Assembly: GCF_025847275.1 (NCBI RefSeq)
Contig: NZ_JAOZEV010000014.1
Location: forward strand, 1-64,000
Source: Flavobacterium frigoritolerans
Lineage (GTDB): Bacteria > Bacteroidota > Bacteroidia > Flavobacteriales > Flavobacteriaceae
DNA: 64,000 bases
Direction: 5' to 3'
In this document: one piece after another, positions 60,875 to 64,000 of the stretch
How positions within the stretch are numbered: the stretch's first letter is position 1
How the letters are laid out: every line of letters begins with the position of its first letter
Notes under the pieces: model-generated
Database searches by the model: none
Told to the model about the DNA's origin: nothing
Seen by the model: the letters and a program-made list of their open reading frames with translations, nothing else
Position numbers and translations under genes: made by a program

Positions 60875-61894
60875 TTAAGGGTTATTAATTTGATTATTGT
60901 TAAAGATATCTTTAAATACGCGGATTCTCTTCACATAGTACAAGAAAACGATACTTTTAACTATATAGTATTCTTGTGTTTGAAAATTAATTCTTGTTTT
61001 ATAGTATTTATAAAAAAGGCTATAAAAAGAAAAATGAGCTTTTACAATTGCCCAAGTGTGTTTAAACTTTCCTTGTGTTAAAAATTGTACCCCAGCGATA
61101 CCATCAAGTACTAATCTAGCAAAAAGAATGCCATAAAAACCTTCTTTAGGCAAGTTTTTAGTAAGCATCAATAGAGAATTTCTAAAATTTAAAAAGGTCT
61201 TTCTTGGGTTTCCTTGTTGCAAAGTTGCACCACCTACATGATACACAACTGCTTGTGAATTATATTTAATAGTATGACCTAGATTAATTGCTCTCCAGCA
61301 CAAATCAATTTCTTCCTGATGAGCAAAAAAACCTTCATCAAAACCTTTTAATTCTTTATAAACTGTACTTCTAATAAAGAAACACGCCCCAGAAGCCCAA
61401 AACAATTCACAATTATCATCGTACTGATTATTATCTTTTTCGATAGTATCAAAAATGCGTCCTCTACAAAACGGATATCCATATTTATCAATAAATCCAC
61501 CTGCAGCGCCAGCATATTCAAAGTAAGCCTTACTTTTGAAATCTAAAATTTTTGGTTGAATAATAGCTGTCTTTGGTTCTTTTACGAAAGTGTCCAAAAT
61601 AGGTTGTAACCAGTTTTCAGTAACTTCAATATCAGAGTTAACCAAGGCATATATATCGGCATCAATATATTGCAATGCATCATTGTAGCCCTGAGCATAT
61701 CCATAATTACCATCATTCACTACAATTCTCACAGTAGGAAAATGCTCTTTTACATAGGCAATAGAACTATCAGTCGAGGCATTGTCGGCTACATATATAA
61801 TTGCTTCGGGTGAAAACTGCACTACCGAAGGCAAAAATTGCTCTAATAATTTTACTCCATTCCAATTTAAAATGACAACTGCTATTTTATTCAA
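60875..61894 (-). CDS. Family 2 glycosyltransferase
   Basis: This 339-residue GT2 protein (GT-A fold) has AVVILNWNGVKLLEQFLPSVV, the nucleotide-binding VADNASTDSSI and the metal-binding ALVNSDIEVTENW near residues 90-105. An acceptor region contains FWASGACFFIRSTVYKELKGFDEGFFAHQEEIDLCWRA. A C-terminal amphipathic or membrane-associated stretch is present. It belongs to the rhamnosyltransferase-like group that builds surface polysaccharides. It starts 16 bases after the HsdR-N-like gene's stop, so the two are co-transcribed. Confidence 0.9.
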   Translation of the reverse strand: MNKIAVVILNWNGVKLLEQFLPSVVQFSPEAIIYVADNASTDSSIAYVKEHFPTVRIVVNDGNYGYAQGYNDALQYIDADIYALVNSDIEVTENWLQPILDTFVKEPKTAIIQPKILDFKSKAYFEYAGAAGGFIDKYGYPFCRGRIFDTIEKDNNQYDDNCELFWASGACFFIRSTVYKELKGFDEGFFAHQEEIDLCWRAINLGHTIKYNSQAVVYHVGGATLQQGNPRKTFLNFRNSLLMLTKNLPKEGFYGILFARLVLDGIAGVQFLTQGKFKHTWAIVKAHFSFYSLFYKYYKTRINFQTQEYYIVKSIVFLYYVKRIRVFKDIFNNNQINNP

Positions 61895-61909
61895 GTGTAT
61901 TGCGTTTTA

Positions 61910-62362
61910 TTAATTTACAGAATTATAGTTGGGTAATTCCCTTAGGAATTCATATTTTTCATTTTCAAAATCCATTTGACAGAAATAATGATGTAATCCG
62001 TTAGTAACAGTCAAAAACTGCGCATTCATAGTCATATTATATCGGGCAATCTGGTCAAATGTCGCTTGCGAAATCTTTACTTCAGGCGCTTTGCATTCTA
62101 CTAATATGTATATAGTACCATCGGGATTATACACTACAATATCATATCGTTTTCGCAACCCATTGACTTTCAAAACCTTCTCTACATTAATCAATGATTT
62201 AGGGTATTTCTTCTCTACCATCAAAAACTGGACTACGTGCTGACGAACCCATTCTTCAGGAGTGAGAATGATAAATTTTTTCCTGATTTCATCAAAAATA
62301 GACACTTTATTTTCGCTATTTTTGAATCGAAATATATAAGAGGGAAAATTTAGTTTTTGCAT
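61910..62362 (-). CDS. Stand-alone HsdR N-terminal-like nuclease domain protein
   Basis: This is a 150-residue protein from the ATG at 62362 (MQKLNFPSYIFRFK). An upstream ATG at 62422 would precede the TATTTTTG element at 62374-62367. It matches the N-terminal domain of type I restriction R subunits: LTPEEWVRQHVVQFLMVEKKYP, then RYDIVVYNPDGTIYILVECKAPEVKISQATFDQIARYN, with the PD-(D/E)xK residues Asp and Glu-Cys-Lys. No restriction motor, methylase or specificity genes are present. The gene is a conserved neighbour of holA in flavobacteria, so a DNA-processing rather than defence role is plausible. Confidence 0.8.
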   Translation of the reverse strand: MQKLNFPSYIFRFKNSENKVSIFDEIRKKFIILTPEEWVRQHVVQFLMVEKKYPKSLINVEKVLKVNGLRKRYDIVVYNPDGTIYILVECKAPEVKISQATFDQIARYNMTMNAQFLTVTNGLHHYFCQMDFENEKYEFLRELPNYNSVN

Positions 62363-62456
62363 GAAGCAAAAATATAAAATAGTTTTAGGTTTCGGGTTTA
62401 AAGTTTCAAGATATTGAAACAACAGCCTTAAACATTAAACTTGAAATAATAAAGAA

Positions 62457-63461
62457 ATGGATGAAGTTATAAAAATTGTTAATGATATTAAAGCGGGAAA
62501 CATCAAGCCTATCTACTTCCTTATGGGAGAAGAACCTTATTACATTGATAAATTAGCCGAATATATAGAAAAAAACATCCTATCTGAAGAAGAAAAAGGA
62601 TTCAATCAAACTGTTTTGTACGGTCGTGATGTATCTGTAGATGATGTTGTTTCAGCTGCAAAACGTTATCCAATGATGGCAGACCGACAGGTTATTATTG
62701 TAAAAGAAGCACAGGATTTATCGAGAACAATAGATAAACTAGAGACTTACGCAAGTAATCCAATGGAAACAACGGTTTTGGTATTTTGTTACAAATATAA
62801 AACGCTTGATAAACGTAAAAAAGTAACCAAATTATTAGGTCAGAAAGGACTAGTTTACGAAAGTAAAAAGCTATATGAAAATCAGGTTGGTGACTGGATC
62901 AAGAGAGTTTTATCTGGTAAAGGGTATTCAATCGAACCCAAAGCCAATGCAATGTTGGTAGAATTTTTAGGAACTGATTTAAGTAAAATTAATAACGAAC
63001 TTGAAAAACTGCAAATAATTTTACCAAAAGGTACCGCAATCACACCAACACATATTGAGGAAAACATTGGTTTTAGTAAAGATTACAATGTGTTTGAACT
63101 ACGTAAAGCAATCGGAGAACGCAATCAAATTAAAGCATATAAAATTGCCGAAAACTTTGCACATAACCCCAAAGATTATCCGTTAGTTATGACAACAGGA
63201 TTAGTTTTTGGTTTTTTCATACAATTATTAAAATACCATGGATTGAAGGATAAAAATCCAAAAAATGTAGCAACAGCTATAGGTGTAAATCCCTATTTCT
63301 TAAAAGAATACGATTTGGCCATAAAAAATTATCCCATGAGAAAAGTAAGTCAAGTAGTATCTGCATTACGTGATATTGATGTTAAAAGTAAAGGAGTGGG
63401 AGCCAATGCATTACCACAATCTGATTTATTAAAAGAAATGCTCTACAAAATATTTAATTAA
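62457..63461 (+). CDS. holA: DNA polymerase III delta subunit
   Basis: This 334-residue clamp-loader subunit has the AAA+-like N domain (IKAGNIKPIYFLMGEEPYYIDKL), a middle domain and the C-terminal collar (about 215-330; VFELRKAIGERNQIKAYKIAENF and LRDIDVKSKGVGANALPQSDLLKEML). Delta opens the beta clamp during loading. The gene is divergent from the HsdR-N-like gene across 94 bases. It is followed 57 bases later by a small membrane protein. Confidence 0.92.
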   Translation: MDEVIKIVNDIKAGNIKPIYFLMGEEPYYIDKLAEYIEKNILSEEEKGFNQTVLYGRDVSVDDVVSAAKRYPMMADRQVIIVKEAQDLSRTIDKLETYASNPMETTVLVFCYKYKTLDKRKKVTKLLGQKGLVYESKKLYENQVGDWIKRVLSGKGYSIEPKANAMLVEFLGTDLSKINNELEKLQIILPKGTAITPTHIEENIGFSKDYNVFELRKAIGERNQIKAYKIAENFAHNPKDYPLVMTTGLVFGFFIQLLKYHGLKDKNPKNVATAIGVNPYFLKEYDLAIKNYPMRKVSQVVSALRDIDVKSKGVGANALPQSDLLKEMLYKIFN

Positions 63462-63518
63462 GCCACTAAAATTACCGATATTTGTAAGCTTATATAATAT
63501 AAAAAAAATACCGCGATT

Positions 63519-63701
63519 ATGGGGATGAATAAAAACACAATCTTAGGATGGGCGACTTTTATAATGTTTATAATGGGATTTCTCCTAATTGGACTTGGAA
63601 TTTTTAGATATAGAGATGTTTCAGGTTGGGGATTTGCTGCAACAGGAGTAGGATTTTTAGCCAATGCATGGGTTTTCAATGCATTAAAAGGAAGAGTTTA
63701 A
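63519..63701 (+). CDS. Small two-helix membrane protein (CAL67264-like)
   Basis: This 60-residue protein has two hydrophobic segments (about 9-27 and 36-55; GWATFIMFIMGFLLIGLGIF and GWGFAATGVGFLANAW) joined by a short charged turn. The layout matches the small CAL67264-type membrane proteins of Flavobacteriia, which are commonly encoded beside ettA, as here. Function is unknown. It is short, but real coding is supported by the even spacing to both neighbours (57 and 35 bases). Confidence 0.75.
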   Translation: MGMNKNTILGWATFIMFIMGFLLIGLGIFRYRDVSGWGFAATGVGFLANAWVFNALKGRV

Positions 63702-63736
63702 ATAAAAAAGTAATAAAATTTTAAAATAAATTTATA

Positions 63737-64000
63737 ATGTCAGACGATAAGAAAGTAATTTTCTCCATGTCAAAACTGAGTAAAACATACTCAAGTAGCG
63801 ACAAGCAAGTGCTAAAAAATATCTATCTAAGCTTTTTTTACGGAGCTAAAATTGGTATTTTAGGTTTAAATGGTTCAGGAAAATCTTCACTTTTGAAGAT
63901 TATTGCTGGTGTTGATAAAAATTACCAAGGTGATGTAGTTTTTGCTCCAGGCTATACAGTAGGATACCTAGAACAAGAGCCGCAATTAGATGATGAAAAA
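63737..64000 (+). CDS. ettA: EttA-like ABC-F translation factor, N-terminal part
   Basis: The frame starts at the ATG at 63737 and runs past the window end, showing 88 residues. They include KKVIFSMSKLSKTYSSSDKQVLKNIYLSFF, Walker A LGLNGSGKSSLLKIIAGVDKNYQGDV and GYTVGYLEQEPQLD, the exact opening expected for energy-dependent translational throttle A. EttA gates the ribosome's first peptide bond according to energy level. The remaining domains lie outside the window. Confidence 0.88.
   Translation, partial: MSDDKKVIFSMSKLSKTYSSSDKQVLKNIYLSFFYGAKIGILGLNGSGKSSLLKIIAGVDKNYQGDVVFAPGYTVGYLEQEPQLDDEK

Noticed and set aside
61910..62362. Type I restriction system
   Set aside because: Only the HsdR N-terminal domain is present; methylase, specificity and motor parts are missing.

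Overview
The window reads as chromosomal DNA of a flavobacterium (Bacteroidota, family Flavobacteriaceae, probably Flavobacterium). The evidence is the low G+C content, the TAnnTTTG-type promoter motifs without Shine-Dalgarno sequences, and the gene families: OMP beta-barrel/TonB-plug-like protein, fused alpha/beta E1 dehydrogenase, SUI1 protein, a CAL67264-type membrane protein beside ettA, and an HsdR-N-domain protein beside holA. No rRNA, tRNA, CRISPR array or complete insertion sequence was seen.

Layout. 1-2.9 kb: a cut gene, a Gdx/SugE-like SMR pump with a Crp/Fnr regulator, a dispersed repeat, and a DUF2314-ankyrin protein. 2.9-7.1 kb: a PadR regulator overlapping a large membrane protein that joins a HAAS-like domain to a secreted serine hydrolase, then an ABC-F ATPase. 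7.2-12.3 kb: a histidine kinase/response regulator pair with a small secreted protein, divergent from an outer-membrane beta-barrel gene; 11-bp-phased TTAACC boxes lie between them. 12.3-18.2 kb: a lipoprotein, a five-gene operon (nucleoside phosphorylase, DinB-like, VOC, substrate-binding-like, transglutaminase-like) headed by a 74-bp tandem repeat, SUI1, and a 2OG-Fe(II) oxygenase. 18.4-26.2 kb: E1 dehydrogenase, DUF885 lipoprotein, histidine phosphatase, pheT. 26.4-30.7 kb: aldehyde dehydrogenase, alcohol dehydrogenase, DUF779 and a convergent AraC regulator; a 21-bp-spaced direct repeat upstream looks like the AraC operator. 30.8-37.4 kb: an RND efflux operon (adaptor, pump, TolC) followed by bestrophin. 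38-49.6 kb: recG, several small membrane proteins and lipoproteins, two more copies of the dispersed repeat (one just before recG's end), a hydroxylase/metallopeptidase-like/PP-loop group, a decayed REP-associated (Y1) transposase carrying REP-like palindromes, an M1 aminopeptidase and a patatin.

49.6-54.3 kb holds the most unusual locus. It is a four-gene minus-strand operon encoding a 424-residue protein with seven copies of a Cys/Ser/Thr-rich segment (six of them on an exact 34-residue period), an aminoglycoside-phosphotransferase-fold kinase, a HopA1-family protein and a LanC-like cyclase with intact zinc ligands. Kinase plus HopA1 is the signature of class V lanthipeptide synthesis. Here it is paired with a canonical LanC and an apparent multi-core precursor. 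A hairpin between the precursor and enzyme genes could set their ratio. No dedicated exporter or protease gene is adjacent.

54.9-64 kb returns to housekeeping genes: a membrane-anchored hypothetical, a TauE/SafE permease, a UvrD/PcrA helicase, a Sua5/YciO protein, an OmpA lipoprotein, a family 2 glycosyltransferase, an HsdR-N-like nuclease domain, holA, a small membrane protein and the start of ettA.
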